Of a stretch of DNA of 64,000 nucleotides, positions 44,425 through 53,774 are shown one piece after another. The position numbers and the translations under genes were made by a program. This DNA is from Solibacillus sp. FSL H8-0523 (GTDB taxonomy: Bacteria; Bacillota; Bacilli; Bacillales_A; Planococcaceae): positions 3,844,001 to 3,908,000 of the forward strand of contig NZ_CP150291.1 in the NCBI RefSeq assembly GCF_038051985.1. The letters are read 5' to 3'. How positions within the stretch are numbered: the first letter of the stretch is position 1; every line of letters starts with the position of its first letter. A model generated the notes under the pieces. The model saw nothing but the letters and a program-made list of their open reading frames with translations. It was not told where the DNA came from and searched no databases.

Positions 44425-44466
44425 CAAAAAAACTACTTCTCCTAATACGTAGGGAAAAGTAGTTTA
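44425..44466 (-). terminator. Terminator after hmoA
   Basis: AAACTACTT pairs with AAGTAGTTT with an imperfect inner part, followed by TTTTTGT on the minus strand. Confidence 0.75.
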
Positions 44467-44474
44467 ACATATAT

Positions 44475-44807
44475 TTATTCTACAACTGTATAGTTGCCGT
44501 GTTCCATTGAAATGACGAACTCTGGCTTCGGTGGTTTGCCGCCATGTTCTTTAATTTTCGCCTTGTGACCGGCAATATGCTCTGGGCTCTTCTCCCAAGC
44601 TTTCCATGCATCTTCTGATTCCCAACGAATAATCATGACTACTTCCTCTTCACCACGGCGAACATTTTTAACTAATAGCTCCCGACCGATAAAGCCTTCG
44701 CGTTGCTCTAATTTAGATGGTCCTTGATCCGGCTTTTTGCGGAAACGCTCTAAAATTTTATCCGCATTGCCTTCTGTTACTGTCCACTTACGAATTTGTA
44801 CGAACAT
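44475..44807 (-). CDS. hmoA: Heme-degrading monooxygenase (HmoA/IsdG-like ABM fold)
   Basis: A 110-aa dimeric ferredoxin-like (ABM) protein. In Bacillus HmoA and HmoB degrade heme and release iron. Family pattern: FVQIRKWTVTEGNADKILER, the central VVMIIRWESEDAWKAWEKSP with the NWT/RWES block, and HIAGHKAKIKEHGG with a possible heme-ligand His. It lies just downstream of the YclQ-type binding protein gene with a terminator in between, so iron limitation may control both. Confidence 0.85.
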   Translation of the reverse strand: MFVQIRKWTVTEGNADKILERFRKKPDQGPSKLEQREGFIGRELLVKNVRRGEEEVVMIIRWESEDAWKAWEKSPEHIAGHKAKIKEHGGKPPKPEFVISMEHGNYTVVE

Positions 44808-44822
44808 CCCTATTCTCTCCTT

Positions 44823-44855
44823 TTAAAAAAGCATGCCTCAAGGTTGAGACATGCT
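44823..44855 (-). terminator. Terminator after yclQ
   Basis: AGCATGTCTCAA pairs with TTGAGGCATGCT, followed by six U residues on the minus strand. Confidence 0.88.
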
Positions 44856-44868
44856 CTGTATTTTGAAA

Positions 44869-45921
44869 TTATTTTAATTCGTTTAAGATTTCATCTAATT
44901 TGTCAGACTCAGTTGTTACACCGTTAGAAGAGAAGTACCAGTTTACGCCATCAAGGTAAACAATTTTGCCTTCTTTGTAAGCACGAGTTTGTTTGATGAT
45001 GTCATTTTCGATGTCAGCTTTGATTGTATCTACATCAGAGGCTGTACGGTCAATAACTAATAATACTTCAGGATCTACAGATAGGATTGACTCATAAGAG
45101 AAGTCAGAACCATGTGAAGATGCTTTGATATCAGTCGTAGATGGTACGAAACCAAAGTCATTGTACACGTAAGCGAAACGAGAATCTGCACCGTTATCGA
45201 AACCAGAGATTTTCTTGTCGTTATACATTGCTACTAAAGCATTTTCGTAGCCAGCAGCTTTTTCTTTCACTTGGTCAACTTTTGCTTGTAAGTTTGCTTT
45301 TAACTCTTCCGCTTTTTCTTCTTTACCGAAGATTTTAGCTGCTAAGTCTACTGTTTCAAATACGCCGTCAACATAGTTTTCGTTGTCAGAACCGATGAAT
45401 ACTACGTTTGGTGTGATTTCTTTTAATTCTTCATAGAATGCAGATTGACGACCAGAGATGAAGATTGCATCTGGGTTAGCAGCTGCTACTTTTTCGAAGT
45501 CGATTGCTTTTAATGTACCTACGTCTGCCACTGAATCAGTTACGTATTTTTCTTTAATGTGCGTTGGGATATTCCCTTTACCACCGTTTGCAGCGATACC
45601 AACGATCCCTTCAACGCCTAATGCATCAAGTGTATCTAAGAAACCATAGTCGAATACGATAATGTTTTTTGGTGCTTCTTCAAATGTTACGTCACCGAAA
45701 GTGATTGACTTACCGTCTTCTGTTTCACTTCCAGCTGATAAAGAAGACACTGTCATTGGGAATGCTGGTGCTTCCGATGCTGCAGTTTCTTTGCTATCTG
45801 TTGAAGCTTGCTCTGTAGCCGCTTGATCGTTTGTACCTTCTGTTTTTGATTCTTCATCTGAACCACATGCTGCTAACATTAATGTTAATGCTGCTGCCGT
45901 TAAAAATTTCCACTTTTTCAT
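44869..45921 (-). CDS. yclQ: Siderophore ABC transporter substrate-binding lipoprotein (YclQ-like)
   Basis: Binds ferric siderophore outside the membrane and hands it to the permease. It has a signal peptide with lipobox LMLAACG (Cys19), then a low-complexity Glu/Ser/Thr spacer to about residue 50. The FepB-like domain starts at ITFGDVTFEEAPKNIIVFDY. B. subtilis YclQ binds petrobactin; the resemblance here (KGNIPTHIKEKY, DVGTLKAIDFEKVAAANPD) suggests the same type of catecholate ligand. Own promoter with Fur-like boxes, separate from the yclNOP transcript. Confidence 0.9.
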   Translation of the reverse strand: MKKWKFLTAAALTLMLAACGSDEESKTEGTNDQAATEQASTDSKETAASEAPAFPMTVSSLSAGSETEDGKSITFGDVTFEEAPKNIIVFDYGFLDTLDALGVEGIVGIAANGGKGNIPTHIKEKYVTDSVADVGTLKAIDFEKVAAANPDAIFISGRQSAFYEELKEITPNVVFIGSDNENYVDGVFETVDLAAKIFGKEEKAEELKANLQAKVDQVKEKAAGYENALVAMYNDKKISGFDNGADSRFAYVYNDFGFVPSTTDIKASSHGSDFSYESILSVDPEVLLVIDRTASDVDTIKADIENDIIKQTRAYKEGKIVYLDGVNWYFSSNGVTTESDKLDEILNELK

Positions 45922-45953
45922 ATCTACTATTTCCTCCTAATTGATATCACTTA

Positions 45954-45976
45954 ACGATAGTGATAATCGTTTTCAT
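45954..45976. promoter_or_regulatory. Fur-box-like site upstream of yclQ
   Basis: AACGATAGTGATAATCGTTTTCA resembles the 19-bp Fur consensus (TGATAATNATTATCA core), 30-55 bases before the yclQ start. Confidence 0.6.
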
Positions 45977-46029
45977 TTGACTAACGTTAGTCTAAAACAA
46001 CTGGATAAGGTTGTCAACATTTTTCATGA

Positions 46030-46052
46030 AATTAATAGTCATTCTCATTTAC
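46030..46052. promoter_or_regulatory. Second Fur-box-like site upstream of yclQ
   Basis: AATGAGAATGACTATTAAT on the minus strand matches the GAGAATGA/ATTCTCA type of half-site found in Fur boxes. Confidence 0.45.
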
Positions 46053-46059
46053 TTTCAGA

Positions 46060-46098
46060 AAATAAATGTATAAGCGAGAAGAACTTATACATTTATTT
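46060..46098 (-). terminator. Hairpin after yclP
   Basis: AAATAAATGTATAAG and its perfect complement form a 15-bp AT-rich stem five bases after the yclP stop, with a modest U-run. It probably separates yclNOP from yclQ. Confidence 0.65.
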
Positions 46099-46102
46099 AC
46101 AA

Positions 46103-46870
46103 TTAGCTATGTGAATTAAAGTAAACGCAAATACGGCAACCATCTTGTTCTTGAACAGGGATATGCATGTCGTATACATCACGTAATGACTCTGACGTAA
46201 TGATTTCGTTCGTTGGCCCATCCTTTACAAGACGACCATCTTTTAAGGCTACAATACGATCTGAATACACGGACGCAAAGTTAATGTCATGCAGTACAAT
46301 AACAACGGTTTTTCCTAGCTCATCTACAAGCTTACGTAGAATTTTCATAATTTGAACCGAGTGCTTCATATCTAAGTTATTTAACGGCTCATCTAGTAAA
46401 ATGTACTCCGTATCTTGTGCAATCACCATCGAAATGAACGCACGCTGCTTTTGACCACCTGATAATTCATCTAAAAACTTATCTTGCATATCACCAAGGG
46501 TCATATACTCAATCGCACGATCAATATGTGCTTCATCATCTGGCGTTAAACGCCCCTTTGAATATGGATAACGACCAAATGATACTAATTCACGCACCGT
46601 TAAACGCACATTTAAGTGGTTTGACTGACGTAAAATGGCAACACGTTTTGCAAAATCATTGGATTTCATTTTTTTGACGTTATTTTGATCTAATAATACT
46701 TCGCCTGTATCAGCATCCATTAAACGACTTACCATCGATAACAGTGTTGATTTACCTGCACCGTTTGGACCGATAAATGATGTAATGGCTTTTGGCTCAA
46801 TCTTTAATGTTACATTTTCTACAACTGGTTTTTTGCCAAAGCTTTTAGAAAGCCCTTTTATTTCGATCAT
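46103..46870 (-). CDS. yclP: Siderophore ABC transporter ATPase (YclP-like)
   Basis: ATP-binding subunit of 255 aa driving siderophore import. Walker A GPNGAGKS (34-41), signature LSGGQ (136-140), Walker B ILLDEP (157-162) and the switch His in VIVLHDINFASVYSDRIVAL. It overlaps the permease gene upstream by four bases (ATGA), so it is translationally coupled. Confidence 0.95.
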   Translation of the reverse strand: MIEIKGLSKSFGKKPVVENVTLKIEPKAITSFIGPNGAGKSTLLSMVSRLMDADTGEVLLDQNNVKKMKSNDFAKRVAILRQSNHLNVRLTVRELVSFGRYPYSKGRLTPDDEAHIDRAIEYMTLGDMQDKFLDELSGGQKQRAFISMVIAQDTEYILLDEPLNNLDMKHSVQIMKILRKLVDELGKTVVIVLHDINFASVYSDRIVALKDGRLVKDGPTNEIITSESLRDVYDMHIPVQEQDGCRICVYFNSHS

Positions 46871-47823
46871 GCTGCTTTCCTACTTTCCTTCAGTATTAGA
46901 TAAATAAAGTACAGCCCACCAACAAAGTTAATGATTACACTGATTGTTGTACTTAACTCAAAGACATGCAGTACAAGGAACTGCCCACCGACAAGTGCAA
47001 TAATACTAATTAAACTCGCACCCGCAATTAATACGGAGTGCTTATAGGTTGCGAAATATTGATATGCTAAGTTCGATACGATTAACCCTAAAAACGTAAT
47101 CGGACCAACTAAAGCAGTGGATGTTGCAATTAATATAGAAGACAAAATTAATACTTTTAACACGATATTATCATAGTTCACACCTAGATTCATGGCGTTC
47201 TCACGCCCTAAAGACATGACATCTAAATCACGCAATAAACGATAACCATAAATAAATGATGCCATTAAAATAACAAGTGCCACTAATAAAAGTTCCGTTT
47301 TCACGTTCATGAAGCTCGCAAATAAACGAGATTGCAATGCTTCATATTCCACTGGATCAATGATGACCTGTAGAAACGTCACAAAGCTTCCGAGTAAAGT
47401 TCCGATAATCATCCCAGCAAGTAACAGTAAGAAAATCGGATGCTTGTCTGCACGGAATAAGAAACGATATAAAATCAGTGCAAAGATCACCATCGCCACG
47501 ATGGATAAACCGAAGTTTAAATAACGGCTTACTACGAAAATCGATGCCGAGCCTGCAAAGAAGAAAATGACCGTTTGTACCACTTCGTACATAGAATCTA
47601 CACCCATCATAGACGGTGTGAGTAGTCGGTTATGCGTTACGGTTTGGAACGTAACGGTCGCATAAGCAATCGCTGTACCCGTAATCATCATGGCCAGCAC
47701 ACGCTCTACACGCTTTGGAAAGGCATAGCTAAAGCCGCCTTGAATATTATATAAACAGAACAGTAATATACAAATTATTGCGATCACTGCTAACACAATA
47801 AGCTTCGTACTATTTTTTCGCAT
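46867..47823 (-). CDS. yclO: Siderophore ABC transporter permease (YclO-like)
   Basis: FecCD/BtuC-type permease, 318 aa, with about nine to ten helices. LLTPSMMGVDSMYEVVQTVI near residue 70 and GPITFLGLIVSNLAYQYFAT near 240 are family blocks; the latter faces the ATPase. Overlaps the second permease gene by 14 bases. Confidence 0.93.
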   Translation of the reverse strand: MRKNSTKLIVLAVIAIICILLFCLYNIQGGFSYAFPKRVERVLAMMITGTAIAYATVTFQTVTHNRLLTPSMMGVDSMYEVVQTVIFFFAGSASIFVVSRYLNFGLSIVAMVIFALILYRFLFRADKHPIFLLLLAGMIIGTLLGSFVTFLQVIIDPVEYEALQSRLFASFMNVKTELLLVALVILMASFIYGYRLLRDLDVMSLGRENAMNLGVNYDNIVLKVLILSSILIATSTALVGPITFLGLIVSNLAYQYFATYKHSVLIAGASLISIIALVGGQFLVLHVFELSTTISVIINFVGGLYFIYLILKESRKAA

Positions 47824-48766
47824 ATGCTTTCCCCCTAAATAACATGACTAAGAAGATCGCACTGCCGATTACAGCAACGGTCGTATTCACTGGAATTTCA
47901 AATGGATACACAATAATACGGCTAATAATGTCACAGAATAATAGGAACGCGGCCCCTAAGAAAATCGTATGTGGAATTGTTTTACGTAAATTGTCGCCCA
48001 TATATAACGAAACTAAGTTCGGCACGATTAATCCTAAGAACGGAATAATCCCGACCGTTAATACAACGGTTGTAGAAATAAGCGCGACGAGCACTAAGCC
48101 TAGATTTAACACCGTACGATAGCTTAGCCCTAAATTTTTGGCGAAATCTTCACCCATGCCGGCAACCGTAAATTTATTCGCATATAAATACGCTAATAAA
48201 ATGGCAGGCACTGCTACGTATAGTAACTCGTAACGTCCTGAAACAACAAGCGTAAAGCTTCCTAAGAAGAATGTATCCACGCTTTGCATGACATCGGCTT
48301 CATACGCAATAAACGTAGAAATCGCGCCGATAATATTACCGTACATAATCCCAATTAACGGCACAAAAATAACGTCCTTGAATTTAATACTTTCAAGAAG
48401 ACGCATGAAAATCATCATACCAATTAAAGCAAAAGCAAAACTAAATAGGATTTTCTCCATATAGCCTACACTTGTAAAAAACACCATTGATACAACAATC
48501 CCTAGCTTCGCTGCGTCAAGCGTACCTGAAGTTGTCGGTGATACAAACTTGTTACGACTTAAGCTTTGCATAATTAAACCTGAAATCCCCATCCCTGCCC
48601 CAGCAAGTAAAATCGCCATTAATCGCGGCACTCGACTCATTAAGAAAATTTGTGTCTTATCTGAATCCCAGTCCAATAAATCAGACGGCTTAATGTCGAT
48701 TGCTCCGATAAATAGTGATACAAAGGACAAGATGATGGTTGCTACAACAAGCATCCAAAGTCTCAT
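47810..48766 (-). CDS. yclN: Siderophore ABC transporter permease (YclN-like)
   Basis: First gene of the yclNOP unit, a FecCD-family permease of 318 aa. SRVPRLMAILLAGAGMGISG (the family PR motif), SLSRNKFVSPTTSGTLDAAK and IIPFLGLIVPNLVSLYMGDN are typical. A Fur-like box lies just upstream. It pairs with YclO as a heterodimeric channel. Confidence 0.93.
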   Translation of the reverse strand: MRLWMLVVATIILSFVSLFIGAIDIKPSDLLDWDSDKTQIFLMSRVPRLMAILLAGAGMGISGLIMQSLSRNKFVSPTTSGTLDAAKLGIVVSMVFFTSVGYMEKILFSFAFALIGMMIFMRLLESIKFKDVIFVPLIGIMYGNIIGAISTFIAYEADVMQSVDTFFLGSFTLVVSGRYELLYVAVPAILLAYLYANKFTVAGMGEDFAKNLGLSYRTVLNLGLVLVALISTTVVLTVGIIPFLGLIVPNLVSLYMGDNLRKTIPHTIFLGAAFLLFCDIISRIIVYPFEIPVNTTVAVIGSAIFLVMLFRGKAYAKK

Positions 48767-48807
48767 TTTATTCTCCCACTATTCTCTATAGTTTATCTAT
48801 CATCATA

Positions 48808-48830
48808 TTCTCAATGAAAATGAGAATCAC
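48808..48830. promoter_or_regulatory. Fur-box-like site upstream of yclN
   Basis: GTGATTCTCATTTTCATTGAGAAT (minus strand) is a good match to an overlapping Fur box with inverted GATTCTCAT/ATTGAGAAT halves, 42-64 bases before the yclN start. The remainder of 48831-49024 is AT-rich without a gene. Confidence 0.65.
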
Positions 48831-49024
48831 TTTCTTTCATTATTATATAATTGCTAATAATGAAAATCAAATGCCCTTTAAATAACTGGAAATTCATTAG
48901 GGAATAAATGAAGGGAATTTCGTTTTTCTTAGCATTATTCTTTTTTAATAGAGTGAAACGATGTATTTTATATTTAATTGAAAATAAAAATGACTACGTA
49001 ATTTTCATACGTAGTCACGTTCTT

Positions 49025-50134
49025 TTATAGCGAGAAAACACGCTTGTTTACTGTGTATTTTCCCAGTGCCTTACGATTCACCTCATAACCTAAGCCAGGG
49101 GTTGTCGGTACAGTAATATAGCCATTCTGAACTGTTACTTCCGGTGTGATCAGATCCTCATCCCAGTAGCGGCTTGATGCTGCGGTATCGCCAGGCATCG
49201 TGAAGTTCACAAGACTTGTTAGTGCGACGTTTTGCGCTCGGCCAATCCCTGCTTCAAGCATACCCCCACACCAGACTGGGATATTGTTTTGCGCGCAGTA
49301 ATCGTGAATGCGCTTTGCTTCGCTAATGCCCCCAACACGGGCAATTTTAATATTGACCACACCACACCCACCAACTTCAATCGCTTTACGCGCATCGTCT
49401 AGTGACGTAATGCTTTCATCTAGGCAAATTGGTGTTTTGATATGCTTTTGAAGCTTAGCGTGATCGAGAAAATCATCATAAGCGAGTGGTTGCTCAATCA
49501 TCATTAAATTAAATTCATCGAGCTGCTTCAACAATTCTAGATCCTCTAATGTATACGAAGAATTAGCGTCTGCCATAAGTGGTATATCAGGAAACGCTTT
49601 TCGAATCGTACGTAGTAGCTCGATGTCTTTACCTGGCTTAATTTTTACTTTAATGCGCTTGTAACCTTCCTCTAAAAAGCGTTGAATCGTCGTAATTAAT
49701 GCTGCATCTGTCGGTTGTAAGCCGATGCTAATCCCGACCTCGATTTTTTGTTGTGTTCCACCAAGTGCTTCTGCTAACGATTGCCTTTGCTGTTGGGCAT
49801 AAATATCCCACACAGCCCCTTCAATCGATGCTTTCGCCATTTGGTTGCGGCGAATCGGGCTGAACAGTTCAAATACTTCATTAGGATGCGCGATTTCTTT
49901 TCCTAACAATGTAGGTATTAAAAAATCCTCCAGCATATGTAACGATGTTTTGAACGTTTCCTCTGTATATGAAGGTTCCTCAAACGCAACCCCTTCTCCC
50001 CAGCCGATTACACCGTTTTCATCTTTTGCCTCGAGCACAATGAACTTCTTATTTTGCATTGTACCTAAGCTTGTCGTAAAAGGGTTTTTCATTTTCATTT
50101 CAACTTCATATAAGACAACTTCAACTAATTTCAT
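49025..50134 (-). CDS. N-succinylamino acid racemase / o-succinylbenzoate synthase (enolase superfamily)
   Basis: Muconate-lactonising-enzyme-type barrel enzyme of 369 aa. The five active residues fall at the positions known for Amycolatopsis NSAR/OSBS: Lys164 (KVKIKPG), Asp189 (MADANSS), Glu214 (IEQP), Asp239 (CLDES) and Lys263 (NIKIARVGG). Sequence alone cannot separate menaquinone OSBS from racemase, but no men gene is nearby. The neighbours are an N-acyltransferase and an M20 deacylase, so the racemase role is preferred. It follows the acyltransferase gene by 12 bases. Confidence 0.88.
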   Translation of the reverse strand: MKLVEVVLYEVEMKMKNPFTTSLGTMQNKKFIVLEAKDENGVIGWGEGVAFEEPSYTEETFKTSLHMLEDFLIPTLLGKEIAHPNEVFELFSPIRRNQMAKASIEGAVWDIYAQQQRQSLAEALGGTQQKIEVGISIGLQPTDAALITTIQRFLEEGYKRIKVKIKPGKDIELLRTIRKAFPDIPLMADANSSYTLEDLELLKQLDEFNLMMIEQPLAYDDFLDHAKLQKHIKTPICLDESITSLDDARKAIEVGGCGVVNIKIARVGGISEAKRIHDYCAQNNIPVWCGGMLEAGIGRAQNVALTSLVNFTMPGDTAASSRYWDEDLITPEVTVQNGYITVPTTPGLGYEVNRKALGKYTVNKRVFSL

Positions 50135-50146
50135 CCCATGCTCCTA

Positions 50147-50980
50147 TTACAGAGCAAATAGCGAGCGCTTTACAAGTAAATAATGGCTAATGTGTTCATC
50201 CTTTTTAAGTAGATGAATGATTTTATAGCCTTGTTCAAACATTTCTTGTAACACATGGCGTGTTTTATAGCGCCAATCCTCGGCTAATGCTGGGCTTTCG
50301 ACTTTGATTTTTTGGAAGTTTGTTGGAATCGGTAATAAGTACGCATCCTGAATCAATGCCTCACCTTTACGGAATGACTGCTCCGGATCGAGTGTCGGTA
50401 ATCCAAGGATATTCGTTGTCCAGTCCACGACGGGTTTTGCTTCTTCGATGAGTTCATCCACTTTCGCATCCCAGCGCAAATAATCATTATCCACTAATTG
50501 CCATTCCACATACAGTCGATCCGTTGGTAACGCTCGGTTGAATGGGTCTTCCATCTCACCATAGCAGTTTTCAATATACGTATCACTATAACCACGCAAT
50601 TTCGAGAAATTTAAAAAGCCGCTACGTGCTTCAAGTGGGTCGAATGTCCAGCGACAATTGCGATAGCCGCGCTCACTTGCAAGGTCTTTTAAATAGATTT
50701 TTAAAAGCTCGCCAACCCCTTTTTCACGGTAGTTACGCTTGATGCCAATCATATGCGAGTATAAATAAACCCCTTTGTCCATATAGCCCGGACAACTATA
50801 ATTAAATCCGATTAATTCATCTTGTAAATACGCACCTAATACAATCCCACCATTACGAATTGCCGCAATCGTTTGATGTACTGGAATGCTTCCAACCGCC
50901 CAAATGTCATGCTCCAACTTACGTGCCTCTTCTATTTGCTCAATTGTAGTTAGTTCTTTGATCGTCACTGATTCTAACAT
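50147..50980 (-). CDS. GNAT-family N-succinyltransferase of the NSAR cluster
   Basis: COG3375-type GNAT protein of 277 aa. In Geobacillus the homologue adds succinyl from succinyl-CoA to D-amino acids. GNAT core: MIGIKRNYREKGVGELLKIY with the YREKGVG CoA loop, then CRWTFDPLEARSGFLNFSKL, a family hallmark. The second ATG, at 50980, is spaced from GGGGAGG correctly; the one three codons earlier is too close. Overlaps the M20 gene by 41 bases. Confidence 0.85.
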   Translation of the reverse strand: MLESVTIKELTTIEQIEEARKLEHDIWAVGSIPVHQTIAAIRNGGIVLGAYLQDELIGFNYSCPGYMDKGVYLYSHMIGIKRNYREKGVGELLKIYLKDLASERGYRNCRWTFDPLEARSGFLNFSKLRGYSDTYIENCYGEMEDPFNRALPTDRLYVEWQLVDNDYLRWDAKVDELIEEAKPVVDWTTNILGLPTLDPEQSFRKGEALIQDAYLLPIPTNFQKIKVESPALAEDWRYKTRHVLQEMFEQGYKIIHLLKKDEHISHYLLVKRSLFAL

Positions 50981-52127
50981 ACTTTTCATCCTCCCCTGTA
51001 GTTACTTTTTGTAAAGCTAAATTCACAGCTCTTGCCAATATTTGAGCTCCCGTCATAAGTCGCTTTACATTAAACGTCATATCCGGATGATGTAACCCTG
51101 GGAATAAACCACAGCCCAGTCCTAGCATTGATGCTTTAAGGTCGGGACATTTCACAGCATAGTAATGAAAATCCTCGCCTCCTGGAGTATGAACTGCAGC
51201 ATTTAAAGCTTGTGGCCCTACCTCATCACAAATCGCCTGTGCTAAAATGCGCTCTGCCTCTGGATGTACTTCAGCAGCCACAAGATTTATCTTTTCCGTC
51301 AGATGAATTTTGACGTCATGTAACAGGGCAATATGTTCGATACGTTTTAAAATTTGCTCAGTAATGCTTTCCATCACATCGTTTCGTTGCGCGCGGATAT
51401 CGATTGCAAACGTTGCTTTTCCTGGAATGACATTCGTTGCATCCCCACCTGCATGAAAGCTGGTCACTTTATATGAAGCCGGGACCATGGGATCGTGGTG
51501 AATAAGTGACAGTTCCTGAATAATCGCACCGCCGACTTCTATGGAATTATTACCCAAATGCGGACGCGCTGCATGGGCGTCTTCCCCAACGATTTCCCCT
51601 GTAAATGAACGCGACGCCCCATGGAATAAGGCAGGTGCATAAAAACCATCCTGTACCTCTTGTACCGGGCGTACATGTACGCTAAATAAATAGTGCAACT
51701 GATCAACAATGCCATGCTCAATTACTTTTAATGCACCCCCTCCCTTTTCTTCAGCTGGCTGGAAAATAATACGGACCGCACCACTTACCTGCACCTGTTC
51801 TTTTAATAATAAAATCGTACCAAGTGCCATCGTCATATGTCCATCATGCCCACAGGAATGATTCGCACACATCACCCCATCTACTTCTTGCCACAACGCA
51901 TCCATATCTGCACGTAAACCAACACGAGGAATCCCTTGCCCTATATCTACATAAAGACCTGTACATCCCTTAAAGCGCACTGGTGACAAGCCTAGTCTTT
52001 CTAAAAAGTGTACTAAATAATCGGTCGTTTCATGCTCCTGCCAGCTAACTTCAGGATGCTCATGTAAATAATTAAAAATCGATAATAATTGCTGTGATAA
52101 TGCTTCTGACTGTTTCATAGGCGGCAA
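50940..52127 (-). CDS. M20-family N-acyl-L-amino acid amidohydrolase (desuccinylase)
   Basis: Metallopeptidase of 395 aa; in this cluster it should remove succinate from N-succinyl-L-amino acids. Metal site: ANHSCGHDGHMTMA (Cys-His), RADMDALW (Asp) and PAEEKGGGA (Glu-Glu), plus the C-terminal PGGEDFHYYA. The dimerisation domain is in the middle (GASRSFTGEIVGEDAHAARP). The TTG at 52127 has AAGGAAG nearby; an ATG three codons later is an alternative. First gene of the three-gene unit. Confidence 0.88.
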   Translation of the reverse strand: MPPMKQSEALSQQLLSIFNYLHEHPEVSWQEHETTDYLVHFLERLGLSPVRFKGCTGLYVDIGQGIPRVGLRADMDALWQEVDGVMCANHSCGHDGHMTMALGTILLLKEQVQVSGAVRIIFQPAEEKGGGALKVIEHGIVDQLHYLFSVHVRPVQEVQDGFYAPALFHGASRSFTGEIVGEDAHAARPHLGNNSIEVGGAIIQELSLIHHDPMVPASYKVTSFHAGGDATNVIPGKATFAIDIRAQRNDVMESITEQILKRIEHIALLHDVKIHLTEKINLVAAEVHPEAERILAQAICDEVGPQALNAAVHTPGGEDFHYYAVKCPDLKASMLGLGCGLFPGLHHPDMTFNVKRLMTGAQILARAVNLALQKVTTGEDEKYVRISDDQRTNYN

Positions 52128-52241
52128 CGCTTCCTTCCAGCAACGGCTATAGATAAATTTTCTTAATTTTCTTTAAATTTATTATATACTACTTCCTAAC
52201 TTTCAAGTAGTCTTGTTTCTATTATTCCTTTCGTACAAAAA

Positions 52242-52288
52242 GAAAAACCCCTATTTATAGAGTTTTATCTATAAATAGAGGTTTTTGT
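52242..52288 (-). terminator. Terminator after the POT transporter
   Basis: CTATTTATAGA and TCTATAAATAG form the core stem, extended by AAAAACC/GGTTTTT, with a seven-base loop. Confidence 0.9.
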
Positions 52289-52289
52289 C

Positions 52290-53774
52290 TTATTTAATAC
52301 CGCGCATTGCTTTAGTAATGATTGGTGAAATGAATAGGATGATAATACCGATCACGATTGATAAACCACCTAATACACCGAAGTACATTGTTTCTGAAAC
52401 ATGTTCGTAAACACGAACAAGCTGAGCGTTAATCGCTTGTGCAGCTGCTGATGCTAAGAACCAAAGTGCCATTGTTTGACCTGCGAAAGCAGCAGGCGCT
52501 AATTTTGTTGTAGCAGATAAACCAACTGGTGATAGTAATAATTCACCTAATACTAACAAGAAGATTGAAAATACTACCCATAATGGATTTACTAATGTAC
52601 CTTCTGGTGTTAAAAGAATAGCAGCGATCATTACGAAGAATGAAACACCTGCAAAGAATAATGAATACGCAAATTTACGCGGTGTTGATGGTCCTGTTTC
52701 CCCTAATTTTGTCCACATTAACGCAAATAACGGTGCGATCATGATGATGAATAATGGGTTAAACGATTGGAACCATGCTGCTGGAATTTCAAAGCCCCAT
52801 AATGTTAAGTTCGTACGTGTATCGATGAACGTTGCTAAAATCGTTGAAGATTGTTCCGCAATCGCCCAGAACATCACCGCACAAATGAATAATGGGATAT
52901 ACGCTAATAGACGAGATTTTTCGTCAGCATTTGTTTTTGGACTACGATACATAAAGATAATAAATAATGTAGGAATCATAACCCCTAAGAATGTAATTAA
53001 TAACGAGAAGTTTTCAATGCTTGCATTGCCTGTTTTGTATGCAATAAAGCCTAAAATAACAATCACTAAACCACCAAGTGTGAAGTTACGTGTTGTTGTT
53101 TTCTTCTCAGCAGGTGAAAGTGGGTTTGGCGCAATTGAACCTGCTAAACCAAGGCTCTTTTGAGACATTAAGTAAACCACTAAACCAATGAACATACCTA
53201 CTGCGGCAACACCAAATCCGGCATGGAAGCCCCAGTTTTGTTGGAATAAACCAACAAGTAATGGTGCTGTGAAACCACCTAAGTTAATACCCATGTAGAA
53301 AATCGAGAAACCTGAATCGCGACGTGCATCGTTTGGAGCATATAAATCACCAACCACTGATGATACGTTCGGTTTCAGTAAGCCTGTACCAATGATAATA
53401 AAGAACATCGATGCATAAAGTGCTGTTGCACCAAGTGGTAACGCCAGTAAAATATGACCGATCATAATTAATATACCGCCATAGAATACCGCTTTACGCG
53501 TACCGGTAATTCGGTCAGCAATCCAACCACCAATAATACCTGACATGTAGATTAACGAACCGTAAATCGACATGATGATGTTTGCTTGCGTACGATCTAA
53601 CCCTAATCCGCCGTCTTTCAGCGAGTAGTACATATAGAATAATAGAATGGCACGCATGCCGTAATATGAAAATCGTTCCCAAAACTCTGTAAAGAATAAA
53701 GTAAATAACCCTTTAGGTTGCCCTAAGAAGCCAGTTTGAGGGACCGATTTCACAATTTCTTCTTTAGAATACAT
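52290..53774 (-). CDS. dtpT: Proton-dependent di/tripeptide transporter (POT family, DtpT-like)
   Basis: Imports di- and tripeptides with protons. It has 494 aa and 14 predicted helices. The E-x-x-E-R-F-x-Y-Y-G motif is seen in FFTEFWERFSYYGMRAIL (residues 29-46). GIIGGWIADRITGTRKAVFY and GTGLLKPNVSSVVGDLY follow, then FSIFYMGINLGGF, the PTR2 signature. Strong ribosome site CGGAGGAG. Alone on its transcript. Confidence 0.93.
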   Translation of the reverse strand: MYSKEEIVKSVPQTGFLGQPKGLFTLFFTEFWERFSYYGMRAILLFYMYYSLKDGGLGLDRTQANIIMSIYGSLIYMSGIIGGWIADRITGTRKAVFYGGILIMIGHILLALPLGATALYASMFFIIIGTGLLKPNVSSVVGDLYAPNDARRDSGFSIFYMGINLGGFTAPLLVGLFQQNWGFHAGFGVAAVGMFIGLVVYLMSQKSLGLAGSIAPNPLSPAEKKTTTRNFTLGGLVIVILGFIAYKTGNASIENFSLLITFLGVMIPTLFIIFMYRSPKTNADEKSRLLAYIPLFICAVMFWAIAEQSSTILATFIDTRTNLTLWGFEIPAAWFQSFNPLFIIMIAPLFALMWTKLGETGPSTPRKFAYSLFFAGVSFFVMIAAILLTPEGTLVNPLWVVFSIFLLVLGELLLSPVGLSATTKLAPAAFAGQTMALWFLASAAAQAINAQLVRVYEHVSETMYFGVLGGLSIVIGIIILFISPIITKAMRGIK

